Shown: piece after piece, positions 16,352 to 24,701 of the stretch
Layout: every line of letters starts with the position of its first letter
Position numbering within the stretch: the first letter of the stretch is position 1
Assembly (NCBI GenBank): GCA_945883795.1
Contig: CAMCYC010000022.1
Location: 1-34,167 of the forward strand
Direction: 5' to 3'
Source of the DNA: Sulfurimonas crateris
GTDB taxonomy: Bacteria; Campylobacterota; Campylobacteria; Campylobacterales; Sulfurimonadaceae
DNA: 34,167 bases
Notes under the pieces: model-generated
The model's database searches: none
The model's input: the letters and a program-made list of their open reading frames with translations, nothing else
What the model was told of the DNA's origin: nothing
Position numbers and translations under genes: made by a program

Positions 16352-17058
16352 TAACCAATCCCTGAAGCATTTTTAATCACATCTGTTTGTAATTTATTTC
16401 TGAGTCTCCAAACGAGTGTGCGAACACTATTTTCTGTTGCTCCTTGTCCATTCCAAACATAATTTATAGCTTGTTGAAAACTTACGACAGAACCAAGTTG
16501 CGCTACAAGTAATCTCAAAAATGCATTCTCTTTTTTTGTAAGCTTTATTTTTTGATTATTGTAATAGCTCTCACCAATATCAGTATCAATATGATAGTTC
16601 TCTCCAAAATGGATAATTGGCTTATCCATGAGATTGAGTTTATCCGCTTGTAAAAAAGTGTTATTCTCTTTTCTTTGTATCTCCGCTTCATATCTAAAAA
16701 GTGCCATCTGTATTGTTGCATGAAGGGATGATGGGTCAAATGGTTTTACAATGTATCCATAAGGTTCTGTCAATTTTGCTTGAGCAATAATTTCATCATT
16801 ACTGTAAGAGGTTAAATAAATAAAAGGAATGGTATGCTCTTTTTTAATGAACTCTGCAAGTAAAATACCATCATTTTTTTCTTCTAAAGAGATATCAATA
16901 ATGATAAGATTTGCCTTGTAATCTTGTATGTATTTTTTTGCTTGTATCACACTATGAAAGATTGCACTTACCTGATAACCATGTTTTTTGAGTGACATTT
17001 TAAGATTTAAAGCCGTAATTTCGTCATCTTCTACAATGATAATATTCACTTCTTGCAT
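16333..17058 (-). CDS. Two-component response regulator, receiver plus OmpR-type winged helix
   Basis: 241 residues. The receiver domain (1-120) has the acidic pair at D11-D12, the phospho-acceptor D55 in LIIIDISLEE, threonine in YLTSYS and lysine in YIVKPFDP. A linker to about 160 precedes an OmpR/PhoB-like winged-helix DNA-binding domain with LTKKENAFLRLLV and the recognition-helix region ENSVRTLVWRLRNKL, ending GIGYYIEE. The linker is longer than in PhoB. It converges on the hybrid kinase, the 3' ends overlapping by 19 bases, so the pair is not co-transcribed; being cognate is plausible, since the Hpt of the kinase needs an output regulator, but is not proven. Confidence 0.93.
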   Translation of the reverse strand: MQEVNIIIVEDDEITALNLKMSLKKHGYQVSAIFHSVIQAKKYIQDYKANLIIIDISLEEKNDGILLAEFIKKEHTIPFIYLTSYSNDEIIAQAKLTEPYGYIVKPFDPSSLHATIQMALFRYEAEIQRKENNTFLQADKLNLMDKPIIHFGENYHIDTDIGESYYNNQKIKLTKKENAFLRLLVAQLGSVVSFQQAINYVWNGQGATENSVRTLVWRLRNKLQTDVIKNASGIGYYIEEG

Positions 17059-17089
17059 ATTGAAAAAAACCTTTTATAAAATAAGTTCT

Positions 17090-17095
17090 ATTATA
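17090..17095 (-). promoter_or_regulatory. Putative -10 box of the response regulator gene
   Basis: TATAAT on the minus strand, 31 bases before the ATG at 17058, with AAAGG as binding site. It diverges from the msrAB promoter region, where CATAAT at 17130-17135 is a possible -10 on the plus strand. Confidence 0.5.
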
Positions 17096-17171
17096 ATGCA
17101 ATTATGTTTTACCCTTTATGAAATTGTGGCATAATGGTTTTTAAGTTGAAATTAAAATAATAGGATGTGTT

Positions 17172-18095
17172 GTGAAATTTTTTATGTATATGATAAGTGC
17201 TTTATTTATGCTTTTACATGGAGCTGAATATGAAAATTTAAAAGTTTTAGAATTTAATCGTTTGAGTGACAAAGAAGCGGATGTAATTGTAAGAAAAGCA
17301 ACAGAAAAACCCTTTAGCGGAAAGTATTATAAGTTTAATGAAAATGGTACTTATCTTTGTAAAAGGTGTAATACCCCATTATATAACTCAAATACAAAAT
17401 TTGAGAGTGGGTGTGGTTGGCCTAGTTTTGATGATGCAATCAAAGGAGCAATGAAAAGAATCCTTGATGCTGATGGAAGAAGAGTAGAGATAGTGTGTGC
17501 AAATTGTGGAGCACATTTGGGGCATGTATTTGAAGGGGAGCATTTAACTGCAAAAAACATTCGATATTGTGTCAATTCAATCTCTTTGAAATTTGAACCA
17601 AAGAGCATGGATGAAAATAAAAAAGCTTATTTTGCAGGTGGTTGTTTTTGGGGAGTGGAATATAATCTTGAAAAACTCGATGGTGTTATCTCTGTAGAAT
17701 CAGGTTATATGGGCGGTGCTATGAAAAATCCCTCTTATAGAGATGTATCTCATGGAGATAGTGGGCATTTAGAAACGGTTGAGGTAACTTATAACCCAAA
17801 AAAAGTAAGCTATGAAACTTTGGCAAAATTGTTCTTTGAGATTCACGACCCAACTCAAAATGATGGACAAGGTCCAGATATTGGAGAACAATACCATTCA
17901 GCTATATTTACTTCTGATGAGAAGGAGAAAAAAACGATTTTGAAACTTATCACTATTTTAGAATCCAAGCGGTTACATGTAGCGACAAAGATTTTGGATG
18001 CAACTGAGTTTTATAAGGCGGAAGAGTACCATCAAGATTATTATCAAAGGCATCATAAAGAGCCTTATTGTCATTCGTATGTAAAGAGGTTTTAG
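17172..18095 (+). CDS. msrAB: Exported MsrB-MsrA fusion, peptide methionine sulfoxide reductase
   Basis: 307 residues, starting at GTG 17172 with TAGGA 6 bases upstream. A hydrophobic N-terminus (MKFFMYMISALFMLLHGA) is a signal peptide or anchor, so the enzyme acts in the periplasm. The first domain is MsrB (about 24-145), with zinc cysteines C63, C66, C109 and C112 and the catalytic C133 in RYCVNS. The second is MsrA (about 150-305), with the catalytic C158 in GGCFWG and the EQYHSAIF segment. Together they reduce the R and S forms of methionine sulfoxide in oxidised proteins. The order B then A is the less common one; in Neisseria PilB it is A then B. It overlaps the convergent metalloprotease gene by 3-4 bases. 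Confidence 0.94.
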   Translation: MKFFMYMISALFMLLHGAEYENLKVLEFNRLSDKEADVIVRKATEKPFSGKYYKFNENGTYLCKRCNTPLYNSNTKFESGCGWPSFDDAIKGAMKRILDADGRRVEIVCANCGAHLGHVFEGEHLTAKNIRYCVNSISLKFEPKSMDENKKAYFAGGCFWGVEYNLEKLDGVISVESGYMGGAMKNPSYRDVSHGDSGHLETVEVTYNPKKVSYETLAKLFFEIHDPTQNDGQGPDIGEQYHSAIFTSDEKEKKTILKLITILESKRLHVATKILDATEFYKAEEYHQDYYQRHHKEPYCHSYVKRF

Positions 18096-18706
18096 GCTGA
18101 AATATCAAAAGGTTCTTTGGGTATGTTGTTATTTTGTTGTAAAGAGATAGATTGTGTAGAGTAATTCTCCTTACCTAGCATCTCATCTTGTTGTTTTTTA
18201 ACTAGTTGTTGTTGTGCTTTCATCTCCATAATTCTCGCACTCGAAGCTACTGCAAAATCTTGTGGTGATGGATTTCCAGCTGCCATAGCAGCTGCTGCAA
18301 TTTGTTTTGCATTTTTAATAGCCTCTTGGGGATTTGAAGTTGCTGGAAATGTGATGGAGACTTCTCCTCCAATGGCATACATTTTCCCATCTGGACCTTG
18401 TTGATAGGTATACGATGCTCCACCTGTGAGCCCAGCACCAGCTGCTTGGTGTGCAGCTTCATGCGCTTTTACTTCAGAATCACGAGCGGAGAGCTCATTG
18501 ACTAATTGTTTCTCATCTTCACTAAGTTCATTACTCTTTTGAGAAGCCTTAGCTTTTTGCTCTTTTTGTATTTTTTTAAGCGCAACTTCTGTATCTTCAT
18601 CCTTTTTTTCTGAGGGAATATGCTCTACAATCAGCTTTTGCTTTTCATTGAGTTTTATCTCATAAGTTGTCCCGAAGTTGTATTGGTTATTTGAATTTAT
18701 TTGCAT
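18092..18706 (-). CDS. SprA-related putative zinc metalloprotease
   Basis: 204 residues. The zinc motif HEAAH lies at 82-86 in SEVKAHEAAHQAAGAGL, followed by GGASYTYQQGPDGKMYAIGGEVSI. This is the signature of the SprA-related family (named in Campylobacter as the CJM1_0395 type). The N-terminal 70 residues are low-complexity and Lys/Glu-rich; the stretch 115-170 is alanine- and glutamine-rich. No signal peptide is visible and the substrate is unknown. There is no Shine-Dalgarno before the ATG; a TATAAT ends 7 bases upstream, so the mRNA may be leaderless. It starts 27 bases after the ATP-grasp gene stop. Confidence 0.85.
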   Translation of the reverse strand: MQINSNNQYNFGTTYEIKLNEKQKLIVEHIPSEKKDEDTEVALKKIQKEQKAKASQKSNELSEDEKQLVNELSARDSEVKAHEAAHQAAGAGLTGGASYTYQQGPDGKMYAIGGEVSITFPATSNPQEAIKNAKQIAAAAMAAGNPSPQDFAVASSARIMEMKAQQQLVKKQQDEMLGKENYSTQSISLQQNNNIPKEPFDISA

Positions 18707-18713
18707 AATTTTA

Positions 18714-18719
18714 ATTATA
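18714..18719 (-). promoter_or_regulatory. -10 box placing transcription start at the ATG of the metalloprotease gene
   Basis: TATAAT on the minus strand with only 7 bases between it and the ATG at 18706. A normal start point 6-7 bases downstream would fall on or next to the A of the ATG, so the transcript would have no leader. Confidence 0.45.
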
Positions 18720-18733
18720 GCACCAAAGCGTTT

Positions 18734-19912
18734 TTAATATAAAACATGCCCCACAAATTTACTCATGTTATCCATAATTTCCCCGCCTTTTCTAAAACTC
18801 ATGCCACACGCTTCATAAGAGAAAAATACTCCTGTTTGGTATTTAACACCTTTTGCATCTTTAGGAAATTCAACATATTCTTGATAGATTTTTTTGTAGT
18901 TTTCATAAGGTCCATCAATATGTTCTAAAATACTTCCATCTTTATCAATAATTTTAGTGTTTGCACCTTCTCTTCCAAAAACACTCTTTTCTACATGTTT
19001 TATTCCTTTGAGTGGCTCATAAGAAGTTTTTAAAAGATAGGGAGAATCAGGGAAAAGGTCACATAAAATTTTCATCATCCCTTTTGATTGAAACAAAAGA
19101 GTATATGCTGGATTGAGAATGATAGCTTTTTGATTTTGCATAATATTCGTAAGAGTAGTTGCAAGTTCAGGCTCATCTGTGGCTATATCTTCCCATGGGA
19201 AAAGTTTAAACCAGTATTCATATTCATAACCCTCTGCATCTGCAATCCCATTTTCATCAAATTGCACATTTTGTAAATACTCAAATCCTGTTTCAAATCC
19301 TGCATCAGCTGCCATTTGTTGTAGAAGCCTTGTTGTTGCTTCTTCTTCCTCATTTCCAGCCATGGAAGAAAAAAGAATTTTCCATCCATCATAGCGTTCA
19401 TCAAAGAGTTCTGTATCATCAAAAAGGGTGATAAGTCTTTTAAAATTATCACTAATTGCTTCGTAAATATTATTAAATTGTCGCTCTTCATCCATGTTGT
19501 TTTCTTTGAGTAAAGCCCATTGAAGTAGGGTAGTTTCAAAAAGTGAGGTTGGAGTGTCTGCATTAAATTCTATCAGTTTAATTGGTTTACCATCAATTCC
19601 ACCAGCTAAATCAAAACGGCTGTAAATATGCCAATGCACATCACTTTCCCAACTTTTTTTGATTGTTTCAATAAGATTAAAAGGGATTCCTAAATCAAAA
19701 AAAAGGTTATTATCTATTACATGTTGAGCTGCTTCAACAAACATCTCATATATCTCATTAACAGCTTCATAATAAGCTTCCGCTTCTTGGTCAGAGACTT
19801 CAACTAACTCATCACTTACATATTTAGTTCCATCACTATCTGTATGCCATGTAAAACCCAATTCATTTAATATATCATCATTCAGTGGATTTACTTTTTT
19901 TAACTTAACCAT
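18734..19912 (-). CDS. Glutathionylspermidine synthase-like ATP-grasp ligase (YgiC/YjfC type)
   Basis: 392 residues, matching the single-domain YgiC/YjfC proteins, without the amidase domain of E. coli Gss. The family forms an amide bond between a carboxylate and an amine using ATP. Recognisable stretches include VHWHIYSRFDLAGG, KLIEFNADTPTSLFET (ATP/magnesium site) and KPLKG-like PYLLKTSYEPLKGI, VEKSVFGREGANTKII and the C-terminal SYEACGMSFRKGG. The true substrate of these stand-alone enzymes is not established. The start ATG is 7 bases from GGAGGT, which is made by the last two Gly codons of the lipoprotein gene upstream. The same pairing of a lipoprotein with this ligase is seen in E. coli (ygiB-ygiC) and in Campylobacter. 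Confidence 0.9.
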   Translation of the reverse strand: MVKLKKVNPLNDDILNELGFTWHTDSDGTKYVSDELVEVSDQEAEAYYEAVNEIYEMFVEAAQHVIDNNLFFDLGIPFNLIETIKKSWESDVHWHIYSRFDLAGGIDGKPIKLIEFNADTPTSLFETTLLQWALLKENNMDEERQFNNIYEAISDNFKRLITLFDDTELFDERYDGWKILFSSMAGNEEEEATTRLLQQMAADAGFETGFEYLQNVQFDENGIADAEGYEYEYWFKLFPWEDIATDEPELATTLTNIMQNQKAIILNPAYTLLFQSKGMMKILCDLFPDSPYLLKTSYEPLKGIKHVEKSVFGREGANTKIIDKDGSILEHIDGPYENYKKIYQEYVEFPKDAKGVKYQTGVFFSYEACGMSFRKGGEIMDNMSKFVGHVLY

Positions 19913-19914
19913 TA

Positions 19915-20487
19915 TTAACCTCCATAACTTGTTGTATTTGTTGTTGTACTTGTTTTTGTGGGACTATTAAAAAAACTTTTTTTTGTTGAACTTTCTGAAG
20001 TTGTTGGTTTTGTACCAGATGAACGGTTATATACACTTTGATTTGTTGTAGCAGAGTTTCTTGAAAAGCTTTTATTATTCATAAGTGCATTGCCTATCAT
20101 GTTCCCAAGGAGTGAGCCAGCAGCTACTGCTAAAATAGTTCCAGCGAGTCCCATTCCAGCATCTGCACCACCATTTTGAACTGTTTCAGAGGTACCATTT
20201 TGAACTTTTTGATACTCTTGGTCTGCAAGAGTTTTCATCTCCTCTTCGCTCATAACTCGTTCAGTTACATTCCCATTTGCATCTTTTTCACGGATAATAG
20301 CTCGGTTAGGACCTTCAGTTGGTGTTTTTTCAACAACTGTATATTTTCCATTTGTGAGTTGTTCTATGACTAAAAAATAATTTTGTTGTTTCTCTTGTGG
20401 TGCTTCACAACCACTGAGTATGTTCATCATGATAATTCCAGCACTTCCAAGTGCAACGCCACTAGCCAAAGACGATATATGTTTCAT
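19915..20487 (-). CDS. UPF0323-family lipoprotein
   Basis: 190 residues. The signal peptide ends in a lipobox, NILSGC, with the lipidated cysteine at C27. Residues 35-95 are charged and mixed, then a glycine/alanine-rich hydrophobic segment (about 108-133, GLAGTILAVAAGSLLGNMIG) follows, like a small glycine-zipper helix. The last 50 residues are Ser/Thr/Asn-rich and flexible, ending SYGG. This matches the UPF0323 lipoproteins of Campylobacter and Helicobacter, whose function is unknown. Start ATG has AAGGA upstream and overlaps the previous stop by ATGA; the ligase gene follows after 2 bases. Confidence 0.88.
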   Translation of the reverse strand: MKHISSLASGVALGSAGIIMMNILSGCEAPQEKQQNYFLVIEQLTNGKYTVVEKTPTEGPNRAIIREKDANGNVTERVMSEEEMKTLADQEYQKVQNGTSETVQNGGADAGMGLAGTILAVAAGSLLGNMIGNALMNNKSFSRNSATTNQSVYNRSSGTKPTTSESSTKKSFFNSPTKTSTTTNTTSYGG

Positions 20488-20927
20488 GGTCTTAAATCCT
20501 TTTTGTTGAGTGAAATAACTTTGCGAAGTTTATAATCATAGAAGATTATTTTTTCCCTTCCATTATAATATATGTCACCAGTAAATTTATGTTTATTTTC
20601 TTTGAGAGTTATATTTTTAGTCATAAATATCATCTCACCAAGAGCATAACCAATAGGTTGTATAAGTGTTGATAATGATGCTAAAAAGAATATAACAATT
20701 ATAGTTATGCTTATTTTATTATTGTGAGTATAAATTGTTAAATACCCTATAATAAAACTTAGAAGTAGATAAATAAATATATTTTGGTTGTCAGCAAATA
20801 GAATATTATAATAAATATCTATCTCATAAAAATCTATATAATGAAGCTTTAGTCCCAAAAAGACAAAAAAATCTAAAAAAAAAGTGAAGAAGATACCACT
20901 TAAAAAAGCTTGTACAATCTTACTCAT
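20484..20927 (-). CDS. Small inner-membrane protein, unknown function (147 residues)
   Basis: Not recognised. Three hydrophobic helices are visible: about 5-27, 50-66 and 72-98. The C-terminal 45 residues are hydrophilic and lysine-rich with several tyrosines (GDIYYNGREKIIFYDYKLRK) and would form a small soluble tail with strand character. AAGGAG lies 8 bases before the ATG. The gene overlaps both neighbours by ATGA (the Sua5-like gene before, the lipoprotein gene after), so it belongs to the carB operon. Its composition is richer in A and T than its neighbours, as expected for membrane helices. Confidence 0.75.
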   Translation of the reverse strand: MSKIVQAFLSGIFFTFFLDFFVFLGLKLHYIDFYEIDIYYNILFADNQNIFIYLLLSFIIGYLTIYTHNNKISITIIVIFFLASLSTLIQPIGYALGEMIFMTKNITLKENKHKFTGDIYYNGREKIIFYDYKLRKVISLNKKDLRP

Positions 20928-21355
20928 CGTATTTTTCTCCTTTTTATATTATTTATTTTATAAAGATGAGATGAACTTTTTTCATGAAGTCCATTTTTAT
21001 CTTCTATTATTATATCCGCTTTATCCTCACAGAAATCTCTCTGGAAATGTTTATTTGATTCATTTGCCGATGTTGAATAATACCATGTTTGCTCTGTAAA
21101 AATAGAGGCGTTCAAAGTTGTAGGAGTAATTCTAAATGCTTTATTTTTTACGATAAATGTTGTCTTTTTACTATGACGGATTGTGGATTTAAAAGTAGGT
21201 GGGACTCTATTGCCAGAGGCTAAAAAAGTTTTAAAACTACTGTAAACCTTTAAAAAAGGTTTTGTAGTTTGGCGAGATTTTATCTCGTAAAGTTTGTTTG
21301 CATCTTGCGATAAAAAACCGACTGTTGTGTCGGTCTGCATCAAAATAATAGGCAC
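20924..21355 (-). CDS. Short Sua5/YciO/YrdC-domain protein
   Basis: 143 residues from the GTG at 21355, 2 bases after the carB stop; the frame stays open upstream into carB, but those residues are not family-like. Recognisable are QTDTTVGFLSQD (residues 6-17) near the start, the KSRQTTKP nucleotide-binding stretch and TSANESN (about 99-105), the counterpart of the TSANxSG motif. Full TsaC/Sua5 proteins make threonylcarbamoyl-AMP for tRNA t6A and are about 190 residues or more. This one is shorter, with the middle PGPxT region unclear, so it may be a divergent paralogue. Campylobacter jejuni has a similar gene directly after carB. No strong Shine-Dalgarno is seen. Confidence 0.8.
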   Translation of the reverse strand: MPIILMQTDTTVGFLSQDANKLYEIKSRQTTKPFLKVYSSFKTFLASGNRVPPTFKSTIRHSKKTTFIVKNKAFRITPTTLNASIFTEQTWYYSTSANESNKHFQRDFCEDKADIIIEDKNGLHEKSSSHLYKINNIKRRKIR

Positions 21356-21357
21356 TT

Positions 21358-24300
21358 TTACGCTAGAAAATCTTGGAGTGCATGTACATCTGACCATGAA
21401 TCATTTTTCATCTCTTGAAGTGCTAAAATAAGAGCTCTTGCAGCACTAAGTGTTGTGAAATATGGGATATTTTTCTTTAAGACTTCATGACGAATAACGA
21501 TTGCATCTTTTTTCGATGTGTTGTTATCGGAAGTGTTTATCGCCATTTGAATCTCATTATTTTTCATGCTATCTTCAATATTTGGGCGACCTTCCGAAAT
21601 TTTTAGCACAGCTTCACATGGAATTCCTGCTTCTTCTATAGCTTTTTGTGTTCCTTTGGTTGCAACAAGTTTAAATCCATGTGCATGAAGTCCTTTTGCA
21701 ATTTCTGGTGCATGGATTTTATCTGTATCTACAAAAGATAAAAAACAAGTACCACTTTGTGGGATTTTATTGCCAGCTGCAAGTTGTGCTTTTGCAAAAG
21801 AGATACCAAAGTTTGAGCTTATTCCCATAACTTCACCTGTCGATTTCATCTCAGGTCCTAGTACTAAGTCTGCACCATAGAGTTTATGGAATGGAAAAAC
21901 AGCTTCTTTTACAGATACATGGTCACGAAGAAGTGGTTTTAAAAGACCATTTTCTTCTGTCACAATATTATAATTATCATAATATTTCAAAGAATCTCTA
22001 AGAGTTTCTCCAATCATAACACGAGTGGCAACTTTTGCTAAAGGCATGCCAGTTGCTTTACTTACAAAAGGAACAGTTCTACTTGCACGAGGATTGACTT
22101 CTATAAGATAAATCTCTTGTTGATAAATTGCATATTGAACATTCATAAGTCCTATAACGCCTAAACCAAGGGCTATCGTTTTTGTTTGTTGCTCAACTTT
22201 GGCAATAATTTCTTTTGAAAGATTCACAGGAGGCAGTGAACATGCACTATCTCCTGAATGGATTCCAGCTTCTTCAATATGTTGCATAACAGAGCCGATA
22301 TAAACATCTACTCCATCACAAATTGCATCAACATCAAGCTCAATTGCTTGGTCTAAAAATTTGTCTATAAGAACTGGAGCGTTATGTGAAACAGATACAG
22401 CGACATCCATATATTGTTTGAGCTCATCTTCGCTATAAACAATCCTCATTCCACGACCGCCAAGAACAAAAGATGGGCGTACAAGTACTGGATAGCCTAA
22501 CTCTTCAGCAATTTTATAAGATTCCTCTTTTTTTCTTGCAAGTCCATTTCGTGGTTGTTTAAGTCCATTTCTTATAACAAAATTCGAAAATTGTTCTCTA
22601 TCTTCTGCAAGGTCGATAACTGCGGAAGATGTTCCGATAATTTTTGCGCCTATTTTTGTAAGTGAATCTGCAAGTTTAAGCGGAGTTTGCCCACCAAAGT
22701 GAACAATAATTCCATCTGGTTGCTCATTTTCTATCACTGCTCTTACATGTTCAAAATCGATAGGTTCGAAATAAAGAACATCAGAAGTATCATAATCAGT
22801 TGAAACAGTTTCAGGATTACAGTTATACATGATTGTCTCAATATCCATCTCTTTGAGTGCAAATGCTGCATGGACACAACAATAATCAAACTCAATCCCT
22901 TGCCCAATTCTGTTTGGTCCACCACCGAGAATAAGAACTTTTTTCTTTTCACTTATACGGTTTTTGACATTTGGAAGTTTCGTGATGTTTGTTGTAGAAT
23001 ATAAATAGGGTGTGAGTGCTTCAAACTCTGCAGCACATGTATCAACTTCGTTATACTCTACAGTGACATTTAACTCTTTTCTTTTTTTGTAAACTTCATC
23101 TTCAGTTACATTTTCGTTTGAATTTTTGGCAATAAGTTGAGAGATTCTTTTGTCTGAAAAACCATCAACTTTTATACTTCTCATAAATTCTGCATTCAAT
23201 AAAATTTTATCAGTGATTGTACTTTCAGCTCTGATTAATTCCTCTATTTGATATAAAAACCAAGGGTCAATTTTACATGTATCAAACATCTCTTCAACGC
23301 TCATGCCACGGCGGAAACCCTCTGCCACATAAAGCATTCTATCTGCATTTGGACGGCGAATTTCATGTTTTACAAATTCTGTATCAGCTATTATTTCATC
23401 AAAACCACAAAGTCCAGTTTCGAGTGAACAAAGTGCTTTTTGCATAGATTCCTTAAAAGTGCGTCCAATTGCCATAACTTCACCAACAGATTTCATACTT
23501 GTGCTTAACGTATTTTCAGCTTCTGGGAATTTTTCAAAGGTAAAACGGGGTATTTTTGTAACAATATAATCAATTACTGGCTCAAAAGAGGCGGGTGTTC
23601 CTGTGATGTCGTTTGTAATTTCATCAAGTGTAAATCCAACTGCTAAAAGTGTTGCAACTTTAGCGATTGGATAACCAGTTGCTTTACTTGCAAGTGCAGA
23701 TGAACGGCTTACACGAGGATTCATCTCAATAACAATCATTCTTCCTGTTTTTGGGTCAATTGAAAACTGTACATTACTGCCACCAGTATCTACGCCAACT
23801 TCTCTTAAAATATCAAAAGAGGCATTACGCATTCTTTGGTATTCTTTGTCTGTGAGAGTAAGTGCTGGTGCTATTGTGATGCTATCTCCAGTATGCACAC
23901 CCATAGGGTCAAAATTTTCAATAGAACAAACAATAATACAGTTATCTGCTTTGTCACGGATAACTTCCATCTCGTACTCTTTCCAACCAAGGAGAGATTC
24001 TTCGATAAGTATTTCATTTACAGGAGATTCATCTAATCCACGCTCTGCGAGTTTTTTAAATTCATCCATGTTATATGCTACACCACTTCCACCACCTGCA
24101 AGTGTAAAAGAGGCTCTAATAATGATAGGAAATCCGATTGTATTTGCAGCGTTGAGAGCATCATCCATATTGTATGCATATTGAGAGTAGGGTAAATCCA
24201 TGCCTATTTTTATCATGGCATCTTTAAATGCGGAACGGTCTTCCCCTTTGTGGATAGCTTGTGGGGATGCACCTAAAAATTCGATACCCTCAAGCATCCC

Positions 24301-24615
24301 TTTTTCATACATTTTTGTTGCAACATTCAGTGCAGTTTGCCCACCCATAGTTGGTAAAATTGCATCCACTTTTTCAGTTTTAATGATTTTGGCAATAATA
24401 TCTTCTTTAATAGGTTCTATGTAAGTTCTATCTGCAAATTCTGGGTCTGTCATGATTGTTGCAGGATTTGAGTTAATTAGTACTACGCGGTAGCCCAGTT
24501 CTTTGAGTGTTTTAACAGCTTGAGTCCCTGAGTAGTCAAACTCGCATGCTTGACCAATGATAATAGGTCCTGAGCCAATAAGTAAAATAGTCTTGATGTC
24601 TGTGCGTTTTGGCAT
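21358..24615 (-). CDS. carB: Carbamoyl-phosphate synthase large subunit
   Basis: 1085 residues, full length. It makes carbamoyl phosphate from bicarbonate, ammonia (from the CarA glutaminase subunit) and two ATP, feeding arginine and pyrimidine synthesis. Two homologous ATP-grasp halves are visible, each opening with a nucleotide loop ([20 protein letters not shown] and [18 protein letters not shown]). Both carry the paired VEMNPR or VEVNPR magnesium-binding glutamates ([16 protein letters not shown] and [15 protein letters not shown]). The last 140 residues are the MGS-like allosteric domain. AGAGG precedes the ATG. The carA gene is not in the window. It heads the chain carB, Sua5-like, membrane protein, lipoprotein, ligase. 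Confidence 0.97.
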   Translation of the reverse strand: MPKRTDIKTILLIGSGPIIIGQACEFDYSGTQAVKTLKELGYRVVLINSNPATIMTDPEFADRTYIEPIKEDIIAKIIKTEKVDAILPTMGGQTALNVATKMYEKGMLEGIEFLGASPQAIHKGEDRSAFKDAMIKIGMDLPYSQYAYNMDDALNAANTIGFPIIIRASFTLAGGGSGVAYNMDEFKKLAERGLDESPVNEILIEESLLGWKEYEMEVIRDKADNCIIVCSIENFDPMGVHTGDSITIAPALTLTDKEYQRMRNASFDILREVGVDTGGSNVQFSIDPKTGRMIVIEMNPRVSRSSALASKATGYPIAKVATLLAVGFTLDEITNDITGTPASFEPVIDYIVTKIPRFTFEKFPEAENTLSTSMKSVGEVMAIGRTFKESMQKALCSLETGLCGFDEIIADTEFVKHEIRRPNADRMLYVAEGFRRGMSVEEMFDTCKIDPWFLYQIEELIRAESTITDKILLNAEFMRSIKVDGFSDKRISQLIAKNSNENVTEDEVYKKRKELNVTVEYNEVDTCAAEFEALTPYLYSTTNITKLPNVKNRISEKKKVLILGGGPNRIGQGIEFDYCCVHAAFALKEMDIETIMYNCNPETVSTDYDTSDVLYFEPIDFEHVRAVIENEQPDGIIVHFGGQTPLKLADSLTKIGAKIIGTSSAVIDLAEDREQFSNFVIRNGLKQPRNGLARKKEESYKIAEELGYPVLVRPSFVLGGRGMRIVYSEDELKQYMDVAVSVSHNAPVLIDKFLDQAIELDVDAICDGVDVYIGSVMQHIEEAGIHSGDSACSLPPVNLSKEIIAKVEQQTKTIALGLGVIGLMNVQYAIYQQEIYLIEVNPRASRTVPFVSKATGMPLAKVATRVMIGETLRDSLKYYDNYNIVTEENGLLKPLLRDHVSVKEAVFPFHKLYGADLVLGPEMKSTGEVMGISSNFGISFAKAQLAAGNKIPQSGTCFLSFVDTDKIHAPEIAKGLHAHGFKLVATKGTQKAIEEAGIPCEAVLKISEGRPNIEDSMKNNEIQMAINTSDNNTSKKDAIVIRHEVLKKNIPYFTTLSAARALILALQEMKNDSWSDVHALQDFLA

Positions 24616-24652
24616 AATTACCTCTTTGAAATATGTGCTTAAAAATTTGGTG

Positions 24653-24658
24653 ATTGTA
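24653..24658 (-). promoter_or_regulatory. Putative -10 box of carB
   Basis: TACAAT on the minus strand, 37 bases before the carB ATG, directly downstream of the hairpin that ends the mipA transcript. Confidence 0.45.
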
Positions 24659-24667
24659 CAAAATAGG

Positions 24668-24701
24668 CACTTAAAACTTGATGAGTTTTAAGTGTTTTTT
24701 T
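24668..24701. terminator. Hairpin between mipA and carB
   Basis: CACTTAAAACT (24668-24678) pairs perfectly over 11 bases with AGTTTTAAGTG (24684-24694), loop TGATG, flanked by TTTTTTT on the plus-strand side. It lies directly after the mipA stop. On the minus strand it is followed by CCTATTTTG, a weak U-tract, so it probably ends the mre operon transcript even though the better T-run faces the other way. Confidence 0.55.

Noticed and set aside
23846-24184. 112-residue plus-strand frame
   Set aside because: Antisense shadow within carB.
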